Of a stretch of 64,000 bases of DNA, positions 54,182 to 62,852 are shown in pieces. Made by a program: the position numbers and the translations under genes. The stretch is from Bacillota bacterium. Its GTDB lineage: Bacteria; Bacillota; Clostridia; Acetivibrionales; DTU013. A model generated the notes under the pieces. The model was not told where the DNA came from and did no database searches. It saw nothing but the letters and a program-made list of their open reading frames with translations. The stretch lies in the NCBI GenBank assembly GCA_023426125.1, contig JAFABI010000010.1, forward strand, positions 127,056 through 191,055. The letters are read 5' to 3'. The first letter of the stretch is position 1. Each line of letters starts with the position of its first letter.

Positions 54182-55948
54182 ATGAAGAATGACGAACATG
54201 ACAAGTTATACAAAATAAGGCATACGATGGCTCATGTCATGGCCTATGCCGTTAAGCAAATATTTGAGGAAGTCAAATTCGGAACCGGGCTGGCAATTGA
54301 AGATGGGTTCTATTATGACTTCGAATTGCCGAGACCGCTGATTCCGGAAGACTTGATCCAAATAGAAGAAAAAATGAAGCATATTATCAAGGATGGGCAG
54401 CTGATGTTAAATAAAGCCATAGGTATTGCGGAAGCCCGTCAAATTTTCAAAAGCCAGCCGTATAAGCTTGAACTATTAAACGAACTGCCCCAAGATCTCC
54501 GGAATTCCAGTGTAGGCTTATACTCTATCGGAGAATTTAACGATTTATGTCAAGAGCCTCCCATAGCTTCGCTAAAAGAGCTGAATGCAAAAGCATTCAA
54601 ATTGATGCGTTTTTCAGGGGCATATTGGAAAGGCGATGCCGGCAATCCCATGCTTCAGAGAATCTGTGGAACAGCCTGGGAAAAACAGGAGGAGCTAAAA
54701 GCCTATATCCGCAGCATTGAAGAAGCGGGTAAGCGGGATCACAGAACCCTTGGCGCACAGCTTGACTTTTTCAGTTCTTCTCCGGACATTGGCCAGGGAC
54801 TTATTCTCTGGCACCCGAAAGGTGCAATGGTCAGATACCTGCTGGAAAAATTCAGCCAGGCAGTTCATGTTCTTAATGGCTATGACTGGGTTTATACACC
54901 GCATATAGGCCGTTCGGAGCTATGGAAAACGTCCGGGCATCTTCAGTTTTATAAGGAGTCAATGTACAGCGCCATAGAAATTGACAACGAGGAATATTAT
55001 TTAAAACCCATGAGCTGTCCTTTTCACGTGATGATATACAATAGCTCTTTGAAGTCCTATAAGGATTTGCCTGTCCGATATGCCGAATATGCAGCGGTAT
55101 ACAGGTATGAGCTTTCAGGAGCGCTTCAAGGGCTTACAAGAGTCAGGGGCTTCACACAGGATGATGCCCATATTATTTGTACACCGGATCAGATCTATCC
55201 TGAGATTGTCAATGCACTGAAGTTCTCGTTGTATATTCTGGAAGCCTTTGGTCTCAATGGCTTTAAGGCCTATGTCGCAACAAGACCGAAAAAAAAGTCC
55301 ATCGGCGAGGATAAAGATTGGAATACCGCAGTTGAGCTACTGAAGAATGCCGTTGTTGAGACCGGCCTTGCATATGATATCGACGAAGGAGGAGGAGCTT
55401 TCTATGGACCAAAGATCGATTTAAAGCTTCGGGATTCTTTAGGAAGGGAGTGGCAATGCAGTACAATCCAGTTTGACTTCAATCTGCCGGAAAGATTCAA
55501 CATGACTTATATCGGGGCAGACGGAGCAAGGCATACTCCAATGATGGTGCACAGGGCATTGTTCGGGAGCCTGGAAAGGTTCTTTGCGATGCTGGTTGAA
55601 CATTACAACGGGGATTTTCCGCTGTGGTATGCACCGGTACAGCTTGGAATTGTTCCTGTCTGCGATAACCAGTTTGCGTATTGCAAGGGTCTGTCGAAAA
55701 AGCTTAAAATGGCTGGCCTTCGAGTCAACCTTGATCTAAGCAATGAAAAAATGAGGGCAAAGGTTCGCAGGATGGAATTGGCAAAAATCCCTCTAATCCT
55801 GGTTATAGGCAACCAGGAGGTTGAAAAGGAAGGCTTGTCGGTACGATCCAGAAAAGAAGGTAATCTGGGGTTCATGACCTTTGATAATTTTTTAGAGAGA
55901 ATCAAGCCTGAACTGGATATGGGTATTCCAAGATATATCATGGACTAG
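54182..55948 (+). CDS. thrS: Threonyl-tRNA synthetase, no TGS domain, altered editing motif
   Basis: 588 residues versus ~640 usual: the N-terminal TGS domain is missing and the protein starts at the editing (N2) domain. HTMAH (14-18) is intact, but the second editing motif reads CQEPP (123-127), where the family has CxxxH, so one zinc/catalytic His is lost. The class II core is complete: zinc ligands in MSCPFH, QDDAHIIC and MVHRALFGSLERF, then the HGTP anticodon-binding domain. ATG 54182 follows AAGGCAGGG. T-box control shows it is expressed on Thr starvation. Perhaps a secondary ThrRS. Confidence 0.93.
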   Translation: MKNDEHDKLYKIRHTMAHVMAYAVKQIFEEVKFGTGLAIEDGFYYDFELPRPLIPEDLIQIEEKMKHIIKDGQLMLNKAIGIAEARQIFKSQPYKLELLNELPQDLRNSSVGLYSIGEFNDLCQEPPIASLKELNAKAFKLMRFSGAYWKGDAGNPMLQRICGTAWEKQEELKAYIRSIEEAGKRDHRTLGAQLDFFSSSPDIGQGLILWHPKGAMVRYLLEKFSQAVHVLNGYDWVYTPHIGRSELWKTSGHLQFYKESMYSAIEIDNEEYYLKPMSCPFHVMIYNSSLKSYKDLPVRYAEYAAVYRYELSGALQGLTRVRGFTQDDAHIICTPDQIYPEIVNALKFSLYILEAFGLNGFKAYVATRPKKKSIGEDKDWNTAVELLKNAVVETGLAYDIDEGGGAFYGPKIDLKLRDSLGREWQCSTIQFDFNLPERFNMTYIGADGARHTPMMVHRALFGSLERFFAMLVEHYNGDFPLWYAPVQLGIVPVCDNQFAYCKGLSKKLKMAGLRVNLDLSNEKMRAKVRRMELAKIPLILVIGNQEVEKEGLSVRSRKEGNLGFMTFDNFLERIKPELDMGIPRYIMD

Positions 55949-55956
55949 ATAGCTGT

Positions 55957-55994
55957 CAGGCAGGATGCAGCCATCTTCCTGCCTGATTTGCTTT
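55957..55994 (+). terminator. thrS terminator
   Basis: CAGGCAGGA / TCCTGCCTG stem (55957-55965 with 55977-55985) followed by ATTTGCTTTT, nine bases after the thrS stop. Confidence 0.75.
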
Positions 55995-56018
55995 TACCGG
56001 AACTTAGCTCTATACTCG

Positions 56019-56154
56019 TGACTATTCAGGTACTGTCATTGCGAGCGAAACGAAGTGGAGCGCGGCAATCTAATAAATGCTATCTCAGTCAGAAGCAGAG
56101 ATTGCCATGTCGCTTTGCTCCTCGCAATGACAAACCGGGGTACCTGAATAGTCA
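56019..56154. repeat. TGTCATTGCGAGC palindromic repeat with outer inverted repeats
   Basis: Core CTGTCATTGCGAGCGAAACG ... CTCCTCGCAATGACA (56033-56132), flanked by TGACTATTCAGGTAC / GTACCTGAATAGTCA. Same family as 22638-22769. Confidence 0.8.
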
Positions 56155-56174
56155 TATACTTTTTAACAAATTGA

Positions 56175-56546
56175 AAAGAAGTTTTTGACCTCCTTTACAG
56201 GCTTGAAAACGGTGACGTTAAAATACGAAGCATGTTCCGCAAGCTGGTGAATATTTGCATAAACGGCCAGACGGCTATTCTCGGTGAACTTGGAATAAAA
56301 TACAATACTGAGTATGGATCGGACTATATTTATTCAAACACCACCGGTAAGCTTCTTGAGGAATTCAAAAAGACCGGCAAGCTCGAAGAAGATGCGGAGG
56401 GCAGACTTGTACTGAACCAGGCGGAATATGAGCTTCCCATGAAAGCTCCCTACCTGGTGCTGCCGCCTTGCCCTTATCGCGGCGGTACGCCAGGTCATCC
56501 TGAACTGCTTTGGCTGCTTGGTATTGAGCCTGTTGAAGAAATGTAA
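56175..56546 (+). pseudogene. Arginyl-tRNA synthetase-like remnant, internal deletion
   Basis: A start-less open frame reads FDLLYRLENGDVKIRSMFRK, then ILGELGIKYNTEYGSDYIYS, KLLEEFKKTGKLEEDAEGRLV and KAPYLVL, which follows the middle of class I ArgRS sequences as I know them. Instead of the KMSKS region it jumps to DNA that in another frame reads LALIAAVRQVILN, the ArgRS C-terminal helix, and then in the first frame LLGIEPVEEM and stop, the usual ArgRS end. So an internal deletion and at least one frameshift are present. Assignment is from memory of the family. Confidence 0.65.
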
Positions 56547-56704
56547 GCTGCTCCGTGTCAGAGCGGCAACAAGTGGAAAAGAAGTCCTTACGCAGGCCCA
56601 AACCATCTGCTGGCAGGACTTCTTCACCCTCTCAAGGGATTTTTTGCAAACCATATTACTTACTTACAAACCTATTTGAAGCAATATAATGTATCCTCCT
56701 GCGT

Positions 56705-57016
56705 CTACTTCCTTACCATCCCCACCGGGAAAGAAAATTTATTGCGATTGATTACGACACCAAGGAGACTGCCTGCTGCAATAATATGGTATTCCGGGGC
56801 CATTTCTGCAAAATACTTGAGAGAGGTAAGCGCTCTTTCGCAAAGCTGGATTTCATCAAAAAATATAAGTGTATCAGATACCTCTATAGTGATATGAAAA
56901 TATTGTTCCAATATTTTAATGATTCTTTCAGGTGAAATAGCGCCGTCAAAATAAGGGACAATGCCAGTTTCCAACTCGAAGTTGATACTAACACACCCAA
57001 ACCTATTCGTCAACAA
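56705..57016 (-). pseudogene. DUF4143-type AAA ATPase fragment
   Basis: 103 residues, cut at both ends. It holds the middle of an AAA_14/DUF4143 ATPase: INFELETGIVPYFDGAISPERII, the Walker B strand DTLIFFDEIQLCERALTSLKYF and the sensor strand HIIAAGSLLGV. The P-loop that should precede it and the DUF4143 domain that should follow are absent. It lies between the two ArgRS-like remnants and was probably an insertion that decayed. Confidence 0.7.
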
Positions 57017-57139
57017 TAATGTTTATATTTTTGTTTTTTCAAACATTTAATTGTATATTTACACATCATCAGGATATGCGGCTATTGCATTGAAATTTTA
57101 AGTCCACGCATCATAGCAAATTTTCCATATCACCTTACA

Positions 57140-57237
57140 AAAAGTTCCACTTTCTACCACTCAGTTTTGAAGCAGACAACGAGGCTTTGAAAACAGCACG
57201 TCTTGCCCTTATCGCAGCGGTACGCCAGGTCATAATT
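57140..57237 (+). pseudogene. Second arginyl-tRNA synthetase-like remnant
   Basis: In one frame FYHSVLK, and after a one-base shift ADNEALKTARLALIAAVRQVI, the C-terminal part of ArgRS. The last 32 bases (57202-57233) match 56467-56498 in 31 of 32 positions. It ends against the stop of the methyltransferase gene on the other strand. Confidence 0.6.
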
Positions 57238-57997
57238 TCCTTACAGTCTTGTCTGCCACTAATGTGAACAACCCGGGGAGCTCTTTATTCGTCCATGCAG
57301 GATGTTCTTCAAAGCTCCTTAAGATAAAACCATTGTTTATGACTGAATTTATTATCTCACTGAGTGTATATCTTCGGATCTTACATTTTGGAAATTTCTT
57401 TCGCTTTTCCTCATCATAAAACTTTGCATGAGCCATTTCACACTCGATAATCTCTGTTGAAAAATAATCAACTGCTGGGCCTCCAAGCCCCAAAACATCA
57501 ATAAATTTATGTATCGGGTGAAAGTCACTGCATATCATTTTGCCGCCATGCTTAACGAGGCTATTCATAAGGCTCATAAATCGGTCAATGTCAAAAAAAT
57601 AATGCAAAATACCACCTTCCATAAATACTACATCAAAATATCCACCATATACGGACAAATCTATATCCATTACATCTCCAACGATAAAATCAATATTCGT
57701 ACCAGCTGCCTCGGCAGTTTCGCAGGCATATCGCTTATTTTCCTTAGATATATCAAATACAGTAACCGAAGCTCCGAGTATTGCAAGCGGTATAGCCTTC
57801 TTACCGCAGGAACCGCATATATTGGCTATTTTAATCCCTTTTACATCATCAAAATATTTTGAATACTTTCCTAGTATGGCGCGTGGGTTTTCCAGATCCA
57901 TTTTTGCTCTCTCGAAGGGAGTTCCTGTTTGGCCAACCCAAAAATCATATGCATCATATTCCCATGCAATTTTATTCTGTTCAACGTACTTATCCAT
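57230..57997 (-). CDS. Class I SAM-dependent methyltransferase
   Basis: 255 residues. SAM motif I appears as IANICGSCGKKAIPLAILGASVTVFDIS and motif II/III as FIVGDVMDIDLSVYGGYFDVVFMEGGILHYFFD. The N-terminal YVEQNKIAWEYDAYDFW is typical of UbiE/Methyltransf_25-like small-molecule methyltransferases. ATG 57997 follows AAGGAG; the ATG at 58021 adds eight residues without support. The substrate is unknown. The stop overlaps the edge of the ArgRS-like debris, so the end of the gene may itself be a fusion point. Confidence 0.82.
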   Translation of the reverse strand: MDKYVEQNKIAWEYDAYDFWVGQTGTPFERAKMDLENPRAILGKYSKYFDDVKGIKIANICGSCGKKAIPLAILGASVTVFDISKENKRYACETAEAAGTNIDFIVGDVMDIDLSVYGGYFDVVFMEGGILHYFFDIDRFMSLMNSLVKHGGKMICSDFHPIHKFIDVLGLGGPAVDYFSTEIIECEMAHAKFYDEEKRKKFPKCKIRRYTLSEIINSVINNGFILRSFEEHPAWTNKELPGLFTLVADKTVRKL

Positions 57998-58134
57998 AAT
58001 GTGTTTCTCCTTCCTTCTCAAATTATTTGGTTCCTGTTACAATAATGGTGAGCCAGGCATTCCAAGCTTCTATCATTATTTTATTACTTTTCATAATCTG
58101 TGGCCTCCTTTTTTGCAAATTCAGCCGGGTTTTA

Positions 58135-59901
58135 TTATTTTCCGCCCCTGATTACCGCTTTAATTCTACGCACCCCGGAAGCAACGCTCTCCTCTTTTAT
58201 AATTTTGAAATGCCCCAGGTCTGCGGTATTGCTAATATGCGGTCCGCCACATATCTCCCTGCTGAAATTGCCTATAGAATAAACCTTGACAATTTCACTG
58301 TATTTCTCTGTAAATAGGCCCTCAGCACCCATTCTTTCCGCCTCTTCAAAAGACATTTCGTCACATTGCACCTGTAGACCCTGTCCTATTGCATCATTGA
58401 CAACCTCCTCAACTTTGCGGATTTCTTCCGGAGTCATTTTCTGTCCATGGGAAAAGTCAAACCTCAGTCTCTCTTTTGTAATATTGCTCCCTTTTTGTCT
58501 GACATGTTCCCCTAAAACAAGTTTTAATGCTTTATGCAGTAAATGGGTTGCTGTGTGCAGCGCAACCGTTTCTTCGGAATTGTCGGCCAGCCCTCCCTTG
58601 AACCTTTGTAAAGCTCCCTGGCGTGATAACTCCTGGTGCTGTTTATATAACTCTTCAAAGCCGGCATAATCAATGGTTGCATTGTTTTCCGATGCCAATT
58701 CGGCAGTTATTTCCGGTGGGAAGCCAAATGTATCATAAAGGGTAAACACCGTTTTTGCCTCAAGCGTACTTTTCCCTTCTTTCCTACATACTTCTAAAGC
58801 CTTATAGAATTGCTTTTCACCTTTTTCAAGAGTTTGAACAAATTTGTTTTTTTCTTCTACAAGGTTTTTTATAATATACTCCTCCTGCCCATCCAATTCA
58901 ATGTATAACTCCCGCAACGACCTTATCGTTGCATAACCCACTTCAGATATTTGATCAGGGTTTATTTCTATTTTTCTCATATGCCTGACAGCTCTTCTTA
59001 TTAACCTTCGCAGAATATATCCCTGGTCTGCGTTGCCCGGGGTTATCCCATCGATTAACACAAAACACGAAGCTCTGATATGGTCGGCAATTATTCTGAC
59101 ACTTGTTTCATTCTCCTTCCTTGCAAGAGCCTTTACCTGTTTCACAATATCCGAAAACAGTTCCGTCTCAAATATACTATCCTTTCCCTCTAAAATTGCT
59201 GTCATCCTTTCAAGCCCGAGTCCGGTGTCAACATTCCTTTGCTGTAATACCGTAAAGGTGCCATCAGAGCTTTTATAGTATTGCATAAAGACATTGTTCC
59301 ATATCTCCCAGTACTTGCCGCACTTACATGCCGGATCACACTTCTCCGAGCATTTGGGTTTTAAACTGTCATAAAAGATCTCCGTATCAGGGCCGCATGG
59401 ACCGGTTTGCCCTGCCGGCCCCCACCAATTATGCTTTTTCCCCAGATAGTAGATATTCTCCTCTTTTATTCCGGTTGACTTCCATACATTGGCTGCCTCC
59501 TCGTCCTTTGGGGCATCTTCATCCCCTTCGAATACAGTCACAGCCAAACGGTTCCGGTCCAGTTGAAGTCCGTTGACAAGGAAATCATAGCTCATCTTGA
59601 TTGCTTCTTCCTTGAAGTAATCGCCTAATGACCAATTGCCAAGCATTTCAAAGAATGTAAGGTGAATATCGTCTCCCACTTCATCAATATCATCTGTCCT
59701 GAGGCATTTCTGATAGTTTACCAGACGCTTGCCCGACGGATGAGGTTCTCCCAAAAGATAGGGTACAAGCGGATGCATCCCTGCAGTCGTAAATAATACG
59801 CTGGGGTCATTCTCCGGTATAAGGGACGAACCAGAAATCGTATTGTGCCGATGGTGGTTAAAAAATTCCATAAACTTTTTCCTGATACCGATAGCGTTCA
59901 T
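58135..59901 (-). CDS. alaS: Alanyl-tRNA synthetase, short form without C-Ala domain
   Basis: 588 residues versus ~870 usual. Catalytic domain: class II motifs with FTTAGMHPLVPYLLGE and GPCGPDTEIFYD, plus a small Cys-rich insert at 184-194 (four Cys). tRNA-recognition domain ~250-440. The editing domain has intact metal ligands HTATH (449-453) and CGGPH (551-555) and ends with SGVRRIKAV. The dimerising/tRNA-elbow C-Ala domain is absent; no downstream fragment of it is present, so the gene looks complete. ATG 59901 follows GGGGAGG. A T-box precedes it. Confidence 0.92.
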   Translation of the reverse strand: MNAIGIRKKFMEFFNHHRHNTISGSSLIPENDPSVLFTTAGMHPLVPYLLGEPHPSGKRLVNYQKCLRTDDIDEVGDDIHLTFFEMLGNWSLGDYFKEEAIKMSYDFLVNGLQLDRNRLAVTVFEGDEDAPKDEEAANVWKSTGIKEENIYYLGKKHNWWGPAGQTGPCGPDTEIFYDSLKPKCSEKCDPACKCGKYWEIWNNVFMQYYKSSDGTFTVLQQRNVDTGLGLERMTAILEGKDSIFETELFSDIVKQVKALARKENETSVRIIADHIRASCFVLIDGITPGNADQGYILRRLIRRAVRHMRKIEINPDQISEVGYATIRSLRELYIELDGQEEYIIKNLVEEKNKFVQTLEKGEKQFYKALEVCRKEGKSTLEAKTVFTLYDTFGFPPEITAELASENNATIDYAGFEELYKQHQELSRQGALQRFKGGLADNSEETVALHTATHLLHKALKLVLGEHVRQKGSNITKERLRFDFSHGQKMTPEEIRKVEEVVNDAIGQGLQVQCDEMSFEEAERMGAEGLFTEKYSEIVKVYSIGNFSREICGGPHISNTADLGHFKIIKEESVASGVRRIKAVIRGGK

Positions 59902-59943
59902 TATAAATTACCTCCCCGATTTTTGGGTAGCTTTGTCTGCAAA

Positions 59944-60196
59944 CAAAAAAACCCTTCGATCCCTGTGAAGGGACGGAAGAGTTATCCGTGGTACCACCCT
60001 AATTAGCTTAATGCTCACTCAACCAGTACTGCCATACTGCGCCTTTGTAACGTAAGGAAACGTCGTTCTCTACTCGTATTACCTTTCAAGAAGAAGCTCG
60101 GAAGCTGCGTTCAATGCAGACACCTGTTAGATCCCACCAACCTCTAACTCTCTGTAAGGCTTTCTACACCTAATCTTCTTCGTCATCGCCCTTAAT
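59944..60196 (-). ncRNA. T-box leader (alanine) upstream of alaS
   Basis: On the minus strand, stem I begins near 60196 and includes a GAACGCAGCTTCC loop offering GCA or GCT (Ala). The antiterminator motif AGGGTGGTACCACGG is at 59999-59985; TGGT fits an ACCA tRNA end. The terminator CCCTTC...GAAGGG (59971-59951) is followed by seven T. The 59902-60361 gap is otherwise promoter and AT-rich sequence. Confidence 0.88.
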
Positions 60197-60207
60197 ATTT
60201 TCTTTTT

Positions 60208-60237
60208 ATTATACTATATTGTGTCCTGAGTATGCAA
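60208..60237 (-). promoter_or_regulatory. Promoter of the alaS T-box
   Basis: TTGCAT (60237-60232), 18-base spacer, TATAAT (60213-60208), about 15 bases before the T-box structure. Confidence 0.6.
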
Positions 60238-60361
60238 CGGATAAAAAAATTATAGTTAAACCCATTCCTCCGCATGATACTTTCATTTACATATACTCAT
60301 ATATTTATCTTTTTAAACTGATTATCAATATCCCCTCCACCATACATTACACGGATAGCCT

Positions 60362-61768
60362 TCACTTTATTTCTATATCTATCGCCCCATTTATTTCAAA
60401 ATTACTGTCGGAAACTGAGGTAATATTCTTCCCATTGATACTTACCTTCTCAAATGCAATGCCTTCTATGGCACCTTTGTGAAAAGGGCTGGATAATACG
60501 ATTCTCTCATCCCCGGTACATAGGAATTCTATATTTTTGAAGGCAATTTTCTTGATAGTTCCATCGCATCCATTAAGTCCCTCCAGGTCTGTGATATTTA
60601 ACTTTATCGCCTGCTTGCCGCTGCATGCATCTTCAACGATTATATCCTCAAAAACAATGTCACGGACCGGTCCGCCTTGATCATTCCATACCCCTAATAC
60701 ACCACCCGCCTCGGGAATCCAGCAGGCTAAAGTCGAATGCACTACAGTACAGTCCTTAAAGAATACATTGCTTACCTCAAAAGATGTCTCATTTACAATA
60801 CCAAAGCTTGTGGCAACATCGTTCCATACCACACACCCCCTGAATGCAACATTATCCACCGGTGCATGGTGAGCCTTAATAAGGAAGGAATCATCCGCAT
60901 TGTGGCAAAAGCACCTTTCAATCACGACGTTTTTAGAGCTGCAAATATCGATTCCGTCATTATTCACATAGTGTCCTATGATTTTGATATTATTTATGGC
61001 TATATTCTGCGATTCGAACACCGCAAACGTCCATCCCGAAGATTCGCGAAGAATGACGCCTTCTACTTCGATATCACTGCATTTTGTAAACTCCAGCAAC
61101 CTATGCCTTCTGGCCTTTTTGAGTGTTTCTCTCCCGCATATGATGCCCCGTCCCATGACCCTGATATTTTTCCTGTCCGCAGCAAAGAACGTTCCCCTCT
61201 GAAAGTCCATTCCGCTCCATTGGCTGGTTACCTCGTGCATATTTGCGTAGACCACCGCTCCTCCGGCAATATAAACAGTCTCACCGTCCTGTATCTCCAA
61301 CGGGTCAATGCAGTGGATACCCGGACCAAAATAATGTACTTTTTCATCATTAAGGTCAGGAACTTCAGTTTCAATAGGGTTTGCAAAGATATGGAGAGGT
61401 CTTTTAATTCCGTAGGGTTCGATGATGTAAAAACCAGGCTGATCTATTTTAAAACTTATCATGGTATTCCTTACATCAGCCTTTACATTCAAGGAGAGAG
61501 GACGTATTTCAACCGAAGAAAATTCCTTTGCAGCAGCTATCTTCACTGTAACCTCACCTTCAAAATCAAAGTATGCAAAGCTTACCGGCGACACCTCTCT
61601 CCCAATAATAACTTCGGTCGGATCGTCATGATCATACCTGTAGCTGGTATAGCAGAAAACCGGCTCATCGTTTACAGTTACAGTATAGTCCTGTGATGCC
61701 GGCTCACCCGCAGGTCCCGGGTAATTAACCAATCTGCCGGCCATACTATGTTTATCAATGTTTCCCAT
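60362..61768 (-). CDS. GH28-like (polygalacturonase-type) right-handed beta-helix protein
   Basis: 468 residues, no signal peptide, so probably cytosolic. An N-terminal ~140-residue beta domain precedes a parallel beta-helix. Catalytic-type features: NNDGID (269-274, for the NTDG of GH28) and ADDS (291-294, for the DD pair). It is therefore likely to cleave galacturonan, rhamnogalacturonan or a related uronide oligomer inside the cell. ATG 61768 follows GGGAGG. An Lpl-type importer lies just upstream on the same strand and probably supplies the oligosaccharide. Confidence 0.85.
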   Translation of the reverse strand: MGNIDKHSMAGRLVNYPGPAGEPASQDYTVTVNDEPVFCYTSYRYDHDDPTEVIIGREVSPVSFAYFDFEGEVTVKIAAAKEFSSVEIRPLSLNVKADVRNTMISFKIDQPGFYIIEPYGIKRPLHIFANPIETEVPDLNDEKVHYFGPGIHCIDPLEIQDGETVYIAGGAVVYANMHEVTSQWSGMDFQRGTFFAADRKNIRVMGRGIICGRETLKKARRHRLLEFTKCSDIEVEGVILRESSGWTFAVFESQNIAINNIKIIGHYVNNDGIDICSSKNVVIERCFCHNADDSFLIKAHHAPVDNVAFRGCVVWNDVATSFGIVNETSFEVSNVFFKDCTVVHSTLACWIPEAGGVLGVWNDQGGPVRDIVFEDIIVEDACSGKQAIKLNITDLEGLNGCDGTIKKIAFKNIEFLCTGDERIVLSSPFHKGAIEGIAFEKVSINGKNITSVSDSNFEINGAIDIEIK

Positions 61769-61947
61769 CGTAATTCCTCCCTATATAGCACTCTCTCCGG
61801 CTGGTATCCTGAGCGAATGTTCCAGCATATCCACCCCGGTTGCAACAGCTTAATTTATCACGGTTACCTTGAACTTTATCTTACATGCCCAATTTCCTGT
61901 CTCGTCTTCCCATAAGTGCTGCCGGTAATTATATCACCCTCACACGC

Positions 61948-62841
61948 TTAGCCTTTTACGCTTCCAATGATCAAGCCCTTAACAAAAAACCTTTGTAAAA
62001 AAGGATATACCAAAAGGATCGGCAGTGCTCCAAGGAATATTTGGGCCGTTTTCACCGTCTTTTCATTTATATTTTTCACCCTTTCAAACTCGTCCGGGGA
62101 TAACATGCCAAGATTCCTGCTGTTCAGAGACATTACAACGGTATATAGATATGTTTGCAATGGATATTTTTCCAGTTTATTCATATATAGAATCCCGTCA
62201 AACCACGAATTCCAGTGGAAAATTACGATAAACAGAAGGATGGTAACTACCGCAGGAACCGAAACCGGAAGATATATTCTCCAAAGAATTGTCCAATGCC
62301 CTGCCCCATCGATGATTGCCGCTTCTTCCAATTCTTTTGGAACCTGCCTGAAAAAATTCAGCATCAGAACAATATTCCATGCACTTACCGCACCGGGTAA
62401 AATCAAAGCCCATATCGAATCGATAATCCCCGTTGACTTGACAACCATATAGGTAGGAATCAGTCCCCCGGAAAAAAACATTGTAAATGCAAATATCCAC
62501 GTGTATACCGTCCTTTGTTTAAAATCCTTATTGCTCTTTGAAAGCGGGTATGCTGTAAGGATTACCAGAAAAAGACTTAGTGTGGTGCCCATAAAAACCC
62601 TTTCAAAAGATATCAGCATCGCTACAATAAATTCCCGCTTCTTTATGATGTACTGATATGCCTGCAGCGTGAATCCCTTCGGAATCAGCCCTACTTCACC
62701 TGCAGCAGCGGAGAGGTTTGAACTTAACGATACTGAAATCAGATGCAAAAAAGGCAGTATACAGATAAATGTAATCGATAATAAAACGAAATAATTGAAT
62801 GCCATAAATATTTTACGTGAGATTGAAGTTGATTTAATCAT
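61948..62841 (-). CDS. Carbohydrate ABC permease, LplC/YtcP type
   Basis: 297 residues, six membrane helices; EAA loop EEAAIIDGAGHWTILWRIYLP. Second permease of a CUT1 importer, 11 bases after its partner. ATG 62841 follows AAGGGGG. No ATPase is encoded nearby, as is usual for Lpl-type systems. The downstream GH28-like gene suggests a pectin-derived oligosaccharide as substrate. Confidence 0.92.
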   Translation of the reverse strand: MIKSTSISRKIFMAFNYFVLLSITFICILPFLHLISVSLSSNLSAAAGEVGLIPKGFTLQAYQYIIKKREFIVAMLISFERVFMGTTLSLFLVILTAYPLSKSNKDFKQRTVYTWIFAFTMFFSGGLIPTYMVVKSTGIIDSIWALILPGAVSAWNIVLMLNFFRQVPKELEEAAIIDGAGHWTILWRIYLPVSVPAVVTILLFIVIFHWNSWFDGILYMNKLEKYPLQTYLYTVVMSLNSRNLGMLSPDEFERVKNINEKTVKTAQIFLGALPILLVYPFLQRFFVKGLIIGSVKG

Positions 62842-62852
62842 CCGTACCCCCT

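Noticed and set aside
60737..61696. 319-aa plus-strand frame
   Set aside because: Shadow of the GH28-like gene; His/Tyr/Phe-rich composition typical of an antisense frame.
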